A stretch of 64,000 nt of DNA from Mycobacterium rhizamassiliense (GCF_900157375.1 NZ_LT721901.1:1669278-1733277), one strand, 5' to 3'; positions 37,202 to 48,790 are shown, counted from the first letter of the stretch. A program made the numbers and translations. The notes: generated by a model from the letters alone, not told the origin.

Positions 37202-37945
37202 TCAGTAGCTGACCGGCCCGATCGGCTGGGCGAAGTGCATCCGGACGGGCTCGCTGTGTCCGACGATGCGCACGTCGGTCTTGACCTCTTCGCTGTAGCC
37301 GAGCCCGAACCGGACCTCGTACTGCTTGTAGAGCACCACCAGGGGAGCGGCGGACAGGGCGGCCTGCATCGCCGCCGCGTTGCCGATCGCGGTGATCGTG
37401 TACGGCGGACTGTAGGTGCGCCCGTTGAGTAGCAGGGTGTTGCCGACGCAGCGTGGCACCGAGGTCGCGATGATCCGCTGGTCCTGCATCTGGATTCCCT
37501 CGGTGCCGGCGCTCCACAACGCGTTCAGGACGGCCTCGATGTCCTGCTGGTGCACCACCAGGTCGTCGGGGGAGGCATCGCGGGGGAAGCGGCCGTTGGC
37601 GTCGCGCTTGGCGTCGTCGAGGGTCACCACCAAGCCGGGCCCGTGCACCGGTTCCATGTCAGCCTCGCCGGCCAGCTCCGCGGACCGTCGCAGCATCGCC
37701 TTCAGCGCCGCGTCGGACGAGCGCAGGTGCGTCGAATCGATCTTGGCGGCCAGCTGGTCGCGCTGTGCCTTGAGGCGGTCCACCGACGACTGCGTCTCCC
37801 GAACCAGGTCGACCAGGCGGGGAGCGTCGCTGCGGCGGATCTCGGCGCCGCCGGACACCCCGTGCGTGGTGGCCAGCAGCAACCCCGCCATCAGACACAC
37901 CAGCGGGACACCGAAGCGCCATGGCGAGCGGCGCGTGTCACTCAT
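37202..37945 (-). CDS. DUF881 membrane-anchored protein, Rv0012-like
   Basis: The 247-residue protein has a short N-terminal cytoplasmic stretch, one membrane segment (FGVPLVCLMAGLLLATTHGV), a coiled-coil region (RETQSSVDRLKAQRDQLAAK) and a DUF881 domain with GPGLVVTLDDAKRD and QDIEAVLNALWSAGTEGIQM. DUF881 proteins lie in division and cell-wall clusters but have no settled role. I set the start at ATG 37945; the frame is open further upstream, and Mtb Rv0012 is somewhat longer. It is divergent from crgA. Confidence 0.85.
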   Translation of the reverse strand: MSDTRRSPWRFGVPLVCLMAGLLLATTHGVSGGAEIRRSDAPRLVDLVRETQSSVDRLKAQRDQLAAKIDSTHLRSSDAALKAMLRRSAELAGEADMEPVHGPGLVVTLDDAKRDANGRFPRDASPDDLVVHQQDIEAVLNALWSAGTEGIQMQDQRIIATSVPRCVGNTLLLNGRTYSPPYTITAIGNAAAMQAALSAAPLVVLYKQYEVRFGLGYSEEVKTDVRIVGHSEPVRMHFAQPIGPVSY

Positions 37946-38073
37946 CGACTCTCCGTTTCCAGGGGAGGCTGCCAGGTGGGTTAGTCTCGTAGCCAAGCTC
38001 TGCGTGCAGCACTGACCGCTATCGTTGCACCCCGCCCTGCTCACTGCGTTGTCGAGGTAAGCCCGAGGTAATC

Positions 38074-38355
38074 ATGCCCAAGTCCAAGGTCCGTAAGAAG
38101 AACGACTTCACCGTCAGCGCGGTCAGCCGCACCCCGGTGAAGGTGAAGGTCGGACCATCCAGCGTGTGGTTCGTTTGCTTGTTCGTCGGCCTCATGCTGA
38201 TCGGCCTGGTGTGGCTGATGGTCTTCCAGTTGGCCGCGGTCGGCAGCCAGGCGCCGACGGCCCTGAACTGGATGGCGCAACTCGGTCCGTGGAACTACGC
38301 GATCGCGTTCGCCTTCATGATCACCGGTTTGTTGCTCACGATGCGCTGGCACTGA
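38074..38355 (+). CDS. crgA: cell division protein CrgA
   Basis: The 93-residue protein, the Mtb length, begins [20 protein letters not shown] and has two membrane segments (about 33-53 and 70-90) joined by a short external loop. CrgA recruits and stabilises divisome proteins such as FtsZ, FtsQ, FtsI and PbpA at the septum, which fits its place beside the pknB operon. It is divergent from the DUF881 gene. Confidence 0.95.
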   Translation: MPKSKVRKKNDFTVSAVSRTPVKVKVGPSSVWFVCLFVGLMLIGLVWLMVFQLAAVGSQAPTALNWMAQLGPWNYAIAFAFMITGLLLTMRWH

Positions 38356-38443
38356 GCGCACTCATCGGCAAAATGAATTCATCTTGGGGTTGATTCGTCG
38401 CTACGCCAGCAACCATGTATGCACCCAATCACACGCGTGTGAT

Positions 38444-38475
38444 TTATCCCCACTGTGCATAGCGCTTGTGGATAA
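38444..38475. promoter_or_regulatory. inverted DnaA-box pair between crgA and the PH-domain gene
   Basis: TTATCCCCA (38444-38452) matches the box TTATCCACA at eight of nine bases. TGTGGATAA (38467-38475) is the exact reverse complement of TTATCCACA. The boxes point toward each other across 14 bases. A perfect palindrome ACACGCGTGT (38431-38440) lies just upstream. The pair ends 35 bases before the ATG of the PH-domain gene, so it could regulate that gene or titrate DnaA. Confidence 0.6.
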
Positions 38476-38510
38476 CCGCATACCCGGTGGTGGGAGGGCC
38501 TAGGCAACCG

Positions 38511-38954
38511 ATGCAGCAAACACAGTGGGAGCCCCCCGCGGGCGGAATCGCTGGTTGTGGGGCCGCGGGCATTCTGATGGCTATCGTCAGTGTGACTGTC
38601 GTCACAGATGTGCCGGGCCGCATTCTGACCATGATTGCCGCGGCGGGTCTGCTGTTGTTTGCGGGCGGGACGTGGCGCGCGCGCCCGAAGCTGGCTATTA
38701 CCCCCGCCGGCCTGGCGATTCGCGGGTGGTTCCGGACGCAGGTATTACGGCCCACCGATATCAAGATCATTCGGATCACCGAGTTTCGCCGCTATGGGCG
38801 CACGGTGCGGTTTCTCGAGGTCGATTCGACCGACGGAGGGCTGGTTCTGTTCTCGCGCTGGGACCTCGGCACCAACCCACTGGACGTGCTCGACGCGCTC
38901 ACCGACGCCGGGTACGCAGGCAGGCAAGGGGGCCCCGGCGAGGGGCCCGACTAG
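38511..38954 (+). CDS. PH-domain membrane protein, Rv0010c-like
   Basis: The 147-residue protein begins MQQTQWEPPAGGIAGCGAAG, has two membrane segments (about 14-32 and 36-53) and a C-terminal bacterial PH domain (KLAITPAGLAIRGWFRTQVL, IRITEFRRYGRTVRFLEVDS). It corresponds to Rv0010c. The start at ATG 38511 matches the Mtb N-terminus; an upstream ATG at 38466 would place the start in the DnaA-box region. Function is unknown. Confidence 0.88.
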   Translation: MQQTQWEPPAGGIAGCGAAGILMAIVSVTVVTDVPGRILTMIAAAGLLLFAGGTWRARPKLAITPAGLAIRGWFRTQVLRPTDIKIIRITEFRRYGRTVRFLEVDSTDGGLVLFSRWDLGTNPLDVLDALTDAGYAGRQGGPGEGPD

Positions 38955-38968
38955 GCGCTGCGGCTTGC

Positions 38969-39517
38969 TTAGGAGATCGTGATCGACTCGATGACGACGG
39001 CGTCGTTCGGGCGGTCATTGCCGTCGGTGGCCGTGGTCGCGATCGCGTCGACAACCTTCTGCGACTCCGGCTCGGTGACCTCACCGAAGATCGTGTGGCG
39101 CCGGTTCAGGTGCGGCGTCTCGCCGACCGTGATGAAGAACTGCGAACCGTTGGTGCCGGGTCCCGCGTTCGCCATCGCCAGCAGGTAGGGCTTGTCGAAT
39201 TGCAGCTCGGGGTGAAACTCGTCGGCGAACTTGTAGCCCGGGCCGCCGCGACCGGTGCCGGTCGGGTCGCCGCCCTGGATCATGAAGCCCTGGATCACCC
39301 GGTGAAAGACAGCGCCGTCGTAGAACGGGCCCGAGGGTCCGCCCGAGGCGTTCTGCGTCGAGTACTCCTTGGTGCCCTGCGCCAGGCCAACGAAGTTGGC
39401 GACAGTCTTGGGCGCGTGGTTTCCGAACAGAGCGACCTTGATGTCGCCGCGGTTGGTGTGCAGCGTGGCAGTGGCGGTCTGAAAGGGGCTGTTAGTCACG
39501 GAATCACAGTCTGCCAT
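38969..39517 (-). CDS. ppiA: cytoplasmic peptidyl-prolyl cis-trans isomerase (cyclophilin)
   Basis: The 182-residue protein, the Mtb length, is a cyclophilin with the active-site stretch FHRVIQGFMIQGGDPTGTGR, then MANAGPGTNGSQFFITVGET and HTIFGEV. It catalyses prolyl isomerisation during folding. There is no signal peptide, so it acts in the cytoplasm. I set the start at ATG 39517 (MADCDSVTNSPF), which matches Rv0009. Confidence 0.95.
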   Translation of the reverse strand: MADCDSVTNSPFQTATATLHTNRGDIKVALFGNHAPKTVANFVGLAQGTKEYSTQNASGGPSGPFYDGAVFHRVIQGFMIQGGDPTGTGRGGPGYKFADEFHPELQFDKPYLLAMANAGPGTNGSQFFITVGETPHLNRRHTIFGEVTEPESQKVVDAIATTATDGNDRPNDAVVIESITIS

Positions 39518-39624
39518 TAGCCGCGGGCGTTCCCGCACCGGGTCTCACCGACCGGCGCCCGCTGCCGAAAACGCCGTTTCGATGGCAGTCTGTAGTTCCA
39601 CACTCCAGCGAAGGATGGCGGCAG

Positions 39625-40050
39625 ATGAGAGCTAAGGCGGAGTCCCGGCTGACGCCCCGGGAGCGGCTATCCCGAGGGCTGACCTACTCGGCGGTGGGCC
39701 CGGTGGACGTGACACGCGGGGTCGTCGGGTTGGGGGTCAACTCCGCGCGGTCGACCGCGGCGCAGCTCCGCGACCGCTACGAGCGCGGGCAACTGGCCCG
39801 CGAGGTCGCCGCAGCACAGGAGACGATCGGCCAGGAATTGGCCGCCGCCCAGGAAGTCGTGGCGAGCCTGCCGCAGGCCTTCCAGGATGCGCGCCGGTTC
39901 CGCCGGCGCGGACCGCGCCCGTGGGTGCTGGCAGGCGCCGCCGTGGCGGCGCTGGCAGTCGGCGCGGTGACGTTCAGCATCGTCCGGCGCTCCATGCGCC
40001 CGGAGCCGTCGCAGCTGCCGCCCAGCGTCGACGTGCAACACCGCCCGTAA
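39625..40050 (+). CDS. cwsA: cell wall synthesis protein CwsA
   Basis: The 141-residue protein has a basic N-terminus (RLTPRERLSRGLTYSAVGPV), a helical middle (EVAAAQETIGQELAAAQEVV) and one membrane segment near the C-terminus (WVLAGAAVAALAVGAVTFSI). This matches Rv0008c, CwsA, which interacts with CrgA and Wag31 to affect polar growth and division. It is divergent from ppiA. Confidence 0.88.
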   Translation: MRAKAESRLTPRERLSRGLTYSAVGPVDVTRGVVGLGVNSARSTAAQLRDRYERGQLAREVAAAQETIGQELAAAQEVVASLPQAFQDARRFRRRGPRPWVLAGAAVAALAVGAVTFSIVRRSMRPEPSQLPPSVDVQHRP

Positions 40051-40069
40051 GGCGCTGCCCCGCAACGGT

Positions 40070-41284
40070 TTATCGGGCGGCCAGCTCCAGGCGGTCCAGC
40101 CGCCGGACCAGGATGCTGGGCAGCCATTGCCCGATATCGCCTGCCTCGATCCAGCTCGTCCGGTCCAACAACATCCGTAGCACGATCTGGGCCTCCAGCC
40201 GCGCCAGCGCGGCCCCGACGCAGAAGTGCACGCCCTTGCCGAATGTCACATGGCCCTTGCCGCCGCTGCGGTCGAGGCGGAATTCGTTGGGCACCGGGAA
40301 GTGTCCCGGATCGCGATTGGCCGCGCCCCACATCAGCAGCAGGTGCGAATCGGCGGGCACCGGCACTCCGTCCAGCGTCGTGTCCCGCCACACGTGCCGA
40401 TAGTGTCCGCGAAACGGCGGTTCGAATCGCAGCGCCTCCTCGATGAAGGCGCCCAACAACTCTGGGTTCTCGCGCACCTGCCGCTGAATGTCGGGACGGG
40501 TGACCAGGACCCACGCCGCGCTGCCCAGCAGCGAGGCGGTCGATTCGCCGGCGGCGCTGAACAGCGTCATCATGATCCCGAGTGCGGCCGTCTGGTCTAA
40601 CTCCCCGGAGGAACAACGCGCCGCCAGGTCGGCGATGAGGCCGGATTCGCTTGTACCGGAGGACTTTTCGAAGTGCCCCATAATATAGGTGGTCAGCTCC
40701 CAGGCCGCCGCCCCGGCAGCCTCCAGCTGCGCCTTGGTGACCACACCGTCGAGCAGGGTGGTGGTGGCGAAGCCGAGCCGAATGAGGTCGGCGACGTCGT
40801 CGTCCGGCAGGCCCAGCAGCCGGGCGACCACCATCATGGGCAGCCGGTTGGCGACCGCGCTCATCCACTCGATGCGCCCGTCGCGCAGATTCTCGTCCCA
40901 CAGCCAGTCGGCGGTCTCGGTGGCGAACTCCTCGATGTTGCGCACCCGCTTGGCCGACAGGTGTGGCAGCAGCAGCTTGCGGTGCAGCGCGTGCACGGGG
41001 TCGTCGGCGGTGGCCAACACGTGAGCGGCGCTGCCCGCCCCGCCCATGTCGAAGGGCGCCACCGTGCCGTCCTCCTGGTAGACGATGGTCGCCGTGAGAA
41101 TGGAGGAGAAATCCTCGACGCGGCTCACGGCCTCGATCACCGCGTCCCAGCCGCAGACGGCATAGAACTCCGACTCGCCGATGCGATGCACGGGTGCCTG
41201 GGCGCGCATCCGGTCATAGAGCGGATAGGGGTCCTGCAGCGCCTCGGTACCGAAGAAGTCGATCGGATCGTCCAGAACCGTCAT
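40070..41284 (-). CDS. cytochrome P450
   Basis: The 404-residue protein has the P450 hallmarks: I-helix TLFSAAGESTASLLG, ExxR in FIEEALRFEPP and the haem loop VTFGKGVHFCVGAALARLEA with the cysteine ligand. No N-terminal anchor is present, as usual for soluble bacterial P450s. Substrate is unknown and no ferredoxin gene lies nearby. I chose ATG 41284 (TVLDDPIDFFGTEALQDPYP). It is divergent from a TetR-type gene whose intergenic region has a clear inverted repeat. I recall no P450 here in Mtb, between Rv0008c and alaT. Confidence 0.93.
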   Translation of the reverse strand: MTVLDDPIDFFGTEALQDPYPLYDRMRAQAPVHRIGESEFYAVCGWDAVIEAVSRVEDFSSILTATIVYQEDGTVAPFDMGGAGSAAHVLATADDPVHALHRKLLLPHLSAKRVRNIEEFATETADWLWDENLRDGRIEWMSAVANRLPMMVVARLLGLPDDDVADLIRLGFATTTLLDGVVTKAQLEAAGAAAWELTTYIMGHFEKSSGTSESGLIADLAARCSSGELDQTAALGIMMTLFSAAGESTASLLGSAAWVLVTRPDIQRQVRENPELLGAFIEEALRFEPPFRGHYRHVWRDTTLDGVPVPADSHLLLMWGAANRDPGHFPVPNEFRLDRSGGKGHVTFGKGVHFCVGAALARLEAQIVLRMLLDRTSWIEAGDIGQWLPSILVRRLDRLELAAR

Positions 41285-41423
41285 AGGCCCAGGCTGAATC
41301 GGGTCACACGCAGGGTCAATACGGGGCGGCGAAGTTGATGAGCGGCCGACCGCCCTGCGACCGCGGGCCGTTCTCACCGGAGCTGCGCTGGCTGCGATTA
41401 GGCTGATGAAAAGTGATCAGCAA

Positions 41424-41438
41424 TTCTCAATCTGAGAA
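41424..41438. promoter_or_regulatory. inverted repeat, likely operator of the TetR/P450 pair
   Basis: TTCTCAATCTGAGAA is a perfect 6-3-6 inverted repeat (TTCTCA/TGAGAA). It lies in the 193-base region between the divergent P450 and TetR-type genes, 39 bases before the regulator's ATG, within an AT-rich patch unusual for this genome. A dyad of this size is typical of TetR-family operators. Confidence 0.65.
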
Positions 41439-41477
41439 ATATTCTTTTCTGAACCGCAGCGTCGAGGAGGTGGTCGC

Positions 41478-42023
41478 ATGGCCCAAGACGATTGGTTGGT
41501 GGGACGCGATCGCCACGGCGCGGCCGCCGAACGGATCCATGCCGCGGCCGCCGACATCATCTCCCGCACCGGGTACGACGGCTTCACGATCGAGGCCCTG
41601 GCCGCCGATGTCCATTGCTCGCCGGCGACGATCTACCGGCACGCCGGCGGCAAGGCGGCCATCCGCGACGCGGTCGTGATGATCCACGCCAATCGCATTG
41701 TCGACACCGTGCGCGACGCCATCAAGGGTCTGCGCGGCCGGGAGCGAGTGGTGGCCGCGACGCTCGCCGCCCTGGACCGCATGCATTCGGATCCGCTGGT
41801 CCACCTCATGCGGTCGATGCACCTGGGACCGGACAGCGAATGGCTGACCACGTCGCCCGCGGTGCTGGGTTTCGCCGCGCAGATGCTGGGTTACGACGAC
41901 CCACTGGCCGCGCAATGGCTGATCCGGGTGTTCCTGTCGCTGTGGTGCTGGCCCCTGAAGGACCGGGCGGCCGAGCGCGAGTTGGTGGAACGATTCCTCG
42001 GAGCGTCCTTCCAAACCGCCTGA
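41478..42023 (+). CDS. TetR/AcrR-family transcriptional regulator
   Basis: The 181-residue protein has an N-terminal TetR helix-turn-helix (GYDGFTIEALAADVHCSPAT, then IYRHAGGKAAIRDAVV) and a helical ligand-binding C-terminal domain. GAGGAGG lies about 7 bases before the ATG. Its place opposite the P450 gene, with a shared inverted repeat, suggests it represses the P450 gene and itself. The ligand is unknown. Confidence 0.9.
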   Translation: MAQDDWLVGRDRHGAAAERIHAAAADIISRTGYDGFTIEALAADVHCSPATIYRHAGGKAAIRDAVVMIHANRIVDTVRDAIKGLRGRERVVAATLAALDRMHSDPLVHLMRSMHLGPDSEWLTTSPAVLGFAAQMLGYDDPLAAQWLIRVFLSLWCWPLKDRAAERELVERFLGASFQTA

Positions 42024-42041
42024 AGCTCAGCGCTTTCGGCT

Positions 42042-42791
42042 TCAGCCCAGGCGTGAGGACAGATGGTCCGCGACCTCCGAGACGTGCTCGTCCAGGTAGA
42101 AGTGTCGGCCGCCGAACATGGTCAGCTCGAACTCGGAGTCGGTGTGCGCGCGCCAGCCCTCGGCCTGTTCGGGCGTGACGGTGGGATCGGCGTCGCCGAG
42201 CAGCGCCGACACCGGGCACCGCAGTCGCGGACCCGCCTCGAAAACATAGGTCTCCACCGCGCGGTAGTCCGCGCGCAGCGGCGGCAGCACCAGGCTTGCG
42301 AGGTCGGGGTCGGCGCGCACCAGCGCCACCGAGGCCGGGTCGTTGGCCAGGCGCTCCAGGTCGTCGATGAGGTCGGCGTCCGGCCCCGTGTGCAGGCGAC
42401 CGTCGTAGGGCGCGTCGGGCGCGATGCGCCCGGATACGAACAGCCGGACCGGACCGCGATTCTTCGCCTGCAGCCGGCGCGCGACTTCGAACGCGACCGT
42501 CGCACCCATGCTGTGCCCGAACAGCGCGAGATTCGGTACCGCACCCCAGCGCGACAGGTCGGCGTTGATGAGATCGGCCAGCTCGGCCATGTCCGTGACG
42601 AGCGGATCGCTCAGCCGGTCCTGCCGCCCTGGGTACTGCACGGCGTACATCGCGATCCCCGGCGCGAGCTTTTGTGCCAGCGCCCGATACGCGCCTGCCG
42701 ATCCGCCGCCGGGCGGGAAGCCCAGCACGACCGAGCGCGCGTTCGGCACCGGCCGCAATGCCCTCAACCAGGTCGTCGCTTCGATCGGCAT
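42042..42791 (-). CDS. type II thioesterase (NRPS/PKS-associated, alpha/beta hydrolase)
   Basis: The 249-residue protein has the thioesterase triad: Ser in LALFGHSMGATVAFEVARRL, Asp in ALLGDADPTVTPEQAEGW and His in MFGGRHFYLDEHV. The N-terminal part (VVLGFPPGGGSAGAYRALAQ, YAVQYPGRQDRL) is typical of GrsT/TesA-type enzymes that remove stalled acyl groups from carrier proteins. No synthase gene is in the window, so its partner is elsewhere. Its stop lies 18 bases from the convergent TetR gene. Confidence 0.88.
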   Translation of the reverse strand: MPIEATTWLRALRPVPNARSVVLGFPPGGGSAGAYRALAQKLAPGIAMYAVQYPGRQDRLSDPLVTDMAELADLINADLSRWGAVPNLALFGHSMGATVAFEVARRLQAKNRGPVRLFVSGRIAPDAPYDGRLHTGPDADLIDDLERLANDPASVALVRADPDLASLVLPPLRADYRAVETYVFEAGPRLRCPVSALLGDADPTVTPEQAEGWRAHTDSEFELTMFGGRHFYLDEHVSEVADHLSSRLG

Positions 42792-42848
42792 GTGGCTCCC
42801 GTCAGTCGATCGCCGGAACGGGCGTCGCAGGCTCAGCGCTAGGAATTG

Positions 42849-42921
42849 TGGAGCCTAGGGGAATCGAACCCCTGACACCCGCCTTGCAAAGGCGGTGCTC
42901 TACCAACTGAGCTAAGGCCCC
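42849..42921 (-). tRNA. tRNA-Ala (TGC)
   Basis: The 73-base gene folds as a standard cloverleaf. The acceptor GGGGCCT pairs with AGGCTCC, the D arm is in CTCAGTTGGTAGAG, the T arm is in GGGGTTCGATTCCCC, and the anticodon stem CCGCC/GGCGG holds TTTGCAA (anticodon TGC). CCA is not encoded. Mtb alaT is in the same place. Confidence 0.95.
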
Positions 42922-43058
42922 TCATCGGGGGGGTGGATCACCCTCCGCCACGTGCCAGACCTCGACTCCACGCCGTGACCACAGCACCGCCGACGCTACA
43001 GCGATCAACGCCAACGGCAATGCAACTCTCACGTAACGTCCTGACGGGCACATGGTTG

Positions 43059-43132
43059 TGGGCCTAGGAGGACTCGAACCTCCGACCTCTTCGTTATCAG
43101 CGAAGCGCTCTAACCACCTGAGCTATAGGCCC
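43059..43132 (-). tRNA. tRNA-Ile (GAT)
   Basis: The 74-base gene folds as a standard cloverleaf. The acceptor GGGCCTA pairs with TAGGCCC, and the anticodon stem CTTCG/CGAAG holds CTGATAA (anticodon GAT). The T arm is GGAGGTTCGAGTCCTCC. CCA is not encoded. It lies 137 bases upstream of tRNA-Ala in the direction of transcription, as in Mtb. Confidence 0.95.
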
Positions 43133-43195
43133 GTACGCGCGTACGACCGAGCGACGAGATTACCGCAACGGCCGCCCCACCCCCAAAACCTCGGG

Positions 43196-44053
43196 CTAAT
43201 CCCGGTCTGCCAACGTCACCTCGATGCCGCCGATCAGGTCGGTCGCCAAGTTGTAGATGAATGCGCCGATGGTGGACATTGCGGTCAGCAGGACGATGTT
43301 GACCAAACCGATCAGCACGGCGCCGCCGAAGATGGTGCCGCTGGAGACCAGTTCCCCGCCGCTGCCGCTGGTGTTGTTCAGCAGGTCACCGACGTTGCTG
43401 TTCAGCTTGGCCCACACCCCCATGCCGCCGAGCACCAGGTAGAGGAACGCCACCGCGATCATCCAGACGAAGAACAGCGCCACCGAGAGCATCAGCGACA
43501 CCTTCAGCGTGCTCCACGGATCGATCCGACGGATCTGCATGCTGGCCCGGACTGGGCCGCGGGTACGCCGCGACACCTGCACGAGTTTGTCGGAGCTCTC
43601 GCGGGTCTCGGTGCTCGTCGAGCGGCCCGTCGACGTCGACGTCTCCGTCGGTCGATCGGGCGTGGTCTTGCGCTGCGGCGTGCGCGGCAGGGGCCCCGAC
43701 AGATCCGGCAGCTCGCTGGCATACGCGTCGCCCTCACCGCGGGCGGCCTCGTGCGGTGGGTTCTTCGGATGCCCCGATCCGCCGCCGGGAGTGGCGCTCC
43801 CGGAGATGAAGCGATTCAGCCGCGCGTCCATGCCCGCAGGCGGACCCGACGGGCGTTCGCGTTCGCCCTGGGAGTCCGGCGGGCGGTTGCCCTGCTGGCC
43901 GGGGCGGCCGCCGCCCCGCTGCCATGGCGGCGAGTCGGGCCCGTCGTGGGCCCGGCCGGCCTGGCCTTGGTGTGCGGCGGCACGCTCGGTGGCACCGTCC
44001 CCGCTGGGCCCGTCGCCCTTCTTGGGGGCGCCCGGCTCGTTCGGTGAAGTCAC
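43196..44053 (-). CDS. DUF3566 membrane protein, Rv0007-like
   Basis: The 285-residue protein starts at GTG 44053. A long Pro/Gly/Arg-rich disordered N-terminal half (to about 165) precedes two membrane segments (about 185-207 and 243-268) and a DUF3566 domain ([40 protein letters not shown]). It corresponds to Rv0007, downstream of gyrA. Function is unknown; it lies 124 bases after gyrA and is probably co-transcribed. Confidence 0.88.
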   Translation of the reverse strand: MTSPNEPGAPKKGDGPSGDGATERAAAHQGQAGRAHDGPDSPPWQRGGGRPGQQGNRPPDSQGERERPSGPPAGMDARLNRFISGSATPGGGSGHPKNPPHEAARGEGDAYASELPDLSGPLPRTPQRKTTPDRPTETSTSTGRSTSTETRESSDKLVQVSRRTRGPVRASMQIRRIDPWSTLKVSLMLSVALFFVWMIAVAFLYLVLGGMGVWAKLNSNVGDLLNNTSGSGGELVSSGTIFGGAVLIGLVNIVLLTAMSTIGAFIYNLATDLIGGIEVTLADRD

Positions 44054-44177
44054 CCGCGACTCCTTACCTGTCCTGCCCTGGCCGCCCAGGCGGTGGCACT
44101 CGCATCATCTGTGGTCGGGCTGAGTCTAATGGCCCGGGTCCTGGGCCGAGCCTCCGCTCGACCCCGGCCGGTACGGG

Positions 44178-46691
44178 CTAGCCGTCCGACCCCTCGGCGT
44201 CGCCGGTTTCCTCGTCGTCGTCACTTTCCTCGGCGTTGCGCGCGATGGCCAACAGCGTGTTGTCCTCACCCAGGTTCATCAACCGAACGCCCTTCGTCTG
44301 CCGTCCGGCCTTGCGGACCTGGCGCGCCCTAGTGCGGATGACACCACCGACCGAGGTGATCGCATACAGCTCGCTGTCATCGTCGACGATCAACGCCCCC
44401 ACCAGCCTGCCACGCCGGACGTCGTACTGGACCGTCAGGACTCCCTTGCCGCCGCGGCCCTGCACGGGATACTCCTCGATCGCGGTACGCTTGGCGTAGC
44501 CCCCGGAGGTCGCCACCAACAGATAGGTGCCTTCTTGGATTACGTTGAGCGACAACAGATAATCGTCGGCGTTGAACCGCATGCCCTGGACGCCGGAGGT
44601 GGCGCGGCCCATCGGCCGCAGCGCCTCGTCGGTCGCCGAGAACCGGATGGACTGACCCAGCGCCGAGACCAGCAGCAGGTCCTCCTCCGACGAGCACAGC
44701 ACCGCACCGACCAGCTCGTCGGCGTCGCGCAGGTTGACCGCCACGATCCCGCCCGAGCGGTTGGAATCGAAATCGGTCAGCTTGGACTTCTTGACCAGCC
44801 CGTTCTTGGTGGCCAGTACCAGATACGGCGCATCCTCGTAGCCCTTGATCTGGATGACCTGCGCGATGCGCTCCTCGGGCTGGAAGGCCAGGAGGTTGGC
44901 GACGTGCTGACCGCGCGCGGTGCGCGACGCCTCGGGCAGGTCGTAGGCCTTGGCGCGGTACACCCGGCCCTGGGTGGTGAAGAACAGGATCCAGTCGTGC
45001 GTCGAGCACACGAAGAAGTGCGCGACGATGTCGTCCTGTTTCAGGCCGGCCCCTTGCACGCCCTTACCGCCGCGCTTCTGGCTGCGGTAGAGGTCTGACT
45101 TGGTGCGCTTGGCGTAGCCGGTCTCGGTGATGGTGACAACAACCTCTTCGCGGGCAATCAGATCCTCGTCGGCGACATCGCCGTCGGCGGGGATGATGCG
45201 CGTACGCCGGTCGTCGCCGTATTTCTCGACAAGTTCGGCCAGTTCGTCGTGCACGATGGCGCGCTGCCGCTCGGGCTTGGCCAGGATGTCCTCGAGGTCG
45301 GCGATCTCGGCCTCGATCTTGGCCAGGTCGTCGACGATGCGTTGACGTTCCAGGGCGGCCAGCCGGCGCAGCTGCATGTCCAGGATCGCCTGCGACTGGA
45401 TTTCGTCGATGTCCAGTAACTCGATCAATCCGCTTCGGGCGATGTCGACGGTTTCCGACGCCCGGATCAAGGCGATCACTTCGTCCAGCGCGTCGAGCGC
45501 TTTGACCAGGCCGCGCAGAATGTGGGCCCGCTCGTTGGCTTTTCGCAGCCGGTAGGTGGTGCGCCGCACGACGACGTCCAACTGATGCACCACGTAGTGG
45601 CGGATCAGTTGGTCAAGACGCAGCGTGCGGGGGACACCATCGACGATCGACAGCATGTTGGCGCCGAAGCTGGCCTGCAGCTGGGTGTGCTTGTAGAGGT
45701 TGTTCAGCACTACCTTCGCGACCGCGTCGCGTTTGATCTCGACGACGATGCGCAGGCCTACCCGGTCGCTGCTCTGATCTTCGATGTTCGAGATACCTGC
45801 CAGCCGTCCGTCGCGGACCTGCTCGGCGATCGAGGTGATGAAGTTGTCGTGGTTGACCTGATAGGGCAGCTCGGTGATGACCAGCAGGGTGCGCCCCCGC
45901 GAGTCCTCTTCGATCTCAACGACACCGCGCATCCGGATCGAACCGCGGCCGGTGGTGTAGGCGTCGTGGATGCCCTGCGATCCAACGATCAGGCCGTGGG
46001 TGGGGAAGTCCGGGCCCTTGACCCGCTCGCAGACCGCGGCCAGGGTGGCCTCTTCGTCCGCCTCGTGATTGTCCAGGCACCAGAACACCGCCTCGGCCAG
46101 CTCACGCAGGTTGTGCGGCGGCATATTGGTGGCCATCCCGACCGCGATGCCGCCGGAGCCGTTGGCCAGCAGGTTGGGGAACCGGCTGGGCAGGACGGTC
46201 GGCTCTTGCACCCGGCCGTCGTAGTTCGGTATGAAATCGACTGTCTCCTCGTCGATTTCGCGCAGCATCTCCATCGCCAGGGGAGTCAGGCGCGCCTCGG
46301 TGTACCGCATCGCCGCTGGCGGGTCGTTGCCCGGCGAGCCGAAGTTACCCTGGCCGTCGACCAGCGGGTAGCGCAGCGACCACGGCTGGGCCATCCGGAC
46401 CAGGGTGTCGTAGATCGACGAGTCGCCGTGCGGGTGGTAGTTACCCATCGTTTCGGCGACCGACCGCGCCGATTTCGCGTGGCCGCGGTCCGGGCGGAAC
46501 CCGGAGTCGTACATCGCATAGAGCACGCGGCGGTGCACCGGCTTGAGACCGTCGCGCACCTCCGGCAGCGCGCGTCCAACGATCACGCTCATCGCGTAAT
46601 CGATGTAGCTGCGCTGCATCTCCTGCTGAATGTCAACCGGTTCGATCCGGTCGACGGAGTCGTCACCCGGGGGCAGCGTGGTGTCAGTCAT
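44178..46691 (-). CDS. gyrA: DNA gyrase subunit A
   Basis: The 837-residue protein is full length. The breakage-reunion domain carries the catalytic Tyr130 in [18 protein letters not shown], and the C-terminal beta-pinwheel has the GyrA box [10 protein letters not shown]. With GyrB it introduces negative supercoils. No intein is present. The quinolone region reads [20 protein letters not shown]. The residue aligned with E. coli Ser83 is Ser, where Mtb has Ala90; numbering here is one higher than in Mtb because of an extra Gly at position 9. It follows gyrB by 41 bases. Confidence 0.98.
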   Translation of the reverse strand: MTDTTLPPGDDSVDRIEPVDIQQEMQRSYIDYAMSVIVGRALPEVRDGLKPVHRRVLYAMYDSGFRPDRGHAKSARSVAETMGNYHPHGDSSIYDTLVRMAQPWSLRYPLVDGQGNFGSPGNDPPAAMRYTEARLTPLAMEMLREIDEETVDFIPNYDGRVQEPTVLPSRFPNLLANGSGGIAVGMATNMPPHNLRELAEAVFWCLDNHEADEEATLAAVCERVKGPDFPTHGLIVGSQGIHDAYTTGRGSIRMRGVVEIEEDSRGRTLLVITELPYQVNHDNFITSIAEQVRDGRLAGISNIEDQSSDRVGLRIVVEIKRDAVAKVVLNNLYKHTQLQASFGANMLSIVDGVPRTLRLDQLIRHYVVHQLDVVVRRTTYRLRKANERAHILRGLVKALDALDEVIALIRASETVDIARSGLIELLDIDEIQSQAILDMQLRRLAALERQRIVDDLAKIEAEIADLEDILAKPERQRAIVHDELAELVEKYGDDRRTRIIPADGDVADEDLIAREEVVVTITETGYAKRTKSDLYRSQKRGGKGVQGAGLKQDDIVAHFFVCSTHDWILFFTTQGRVYRAKAYDLPEASRTARGQHVANLLAFQPEERIAQVIQIKGYEDAPYLVLATKNGLVKKSKLTDFDSNRSGGIVAVNLRDADELVGAVLCSSEEDLLLVSALGQSIRFSATDEALRPMGRATSGVQGMRFNADDYLLSLNVIQEGTYLLVATSGGYAKRTAIEEYPVQGRGGKGVLTVQYDVRRGRLVGALIVDDDSELYAITSVGGVIRTRARQVRKAGRQTKGVRLMNLGEDNTLLAIARNAEESDDDEETGDAEGSDG

Positions 46692-46732
46692 GTAGTCCTC
46701 GTTGGTCGGTCAACGGTGGCCGGTCTGATCGC

Positions 46733-48790
<2,058 letters not shown>

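Noticed and set aside
42020..42045. CTGAAGC/GCTTCAG hairpin between the TetR and thioesterase stops as a terminator
   Set aside because: The stem is only 7 bp with a 12-base loop and no U-tract, and it overlaps both stop codons. It may act as a weak bidirectional terminator but the evidence is too thin to list.
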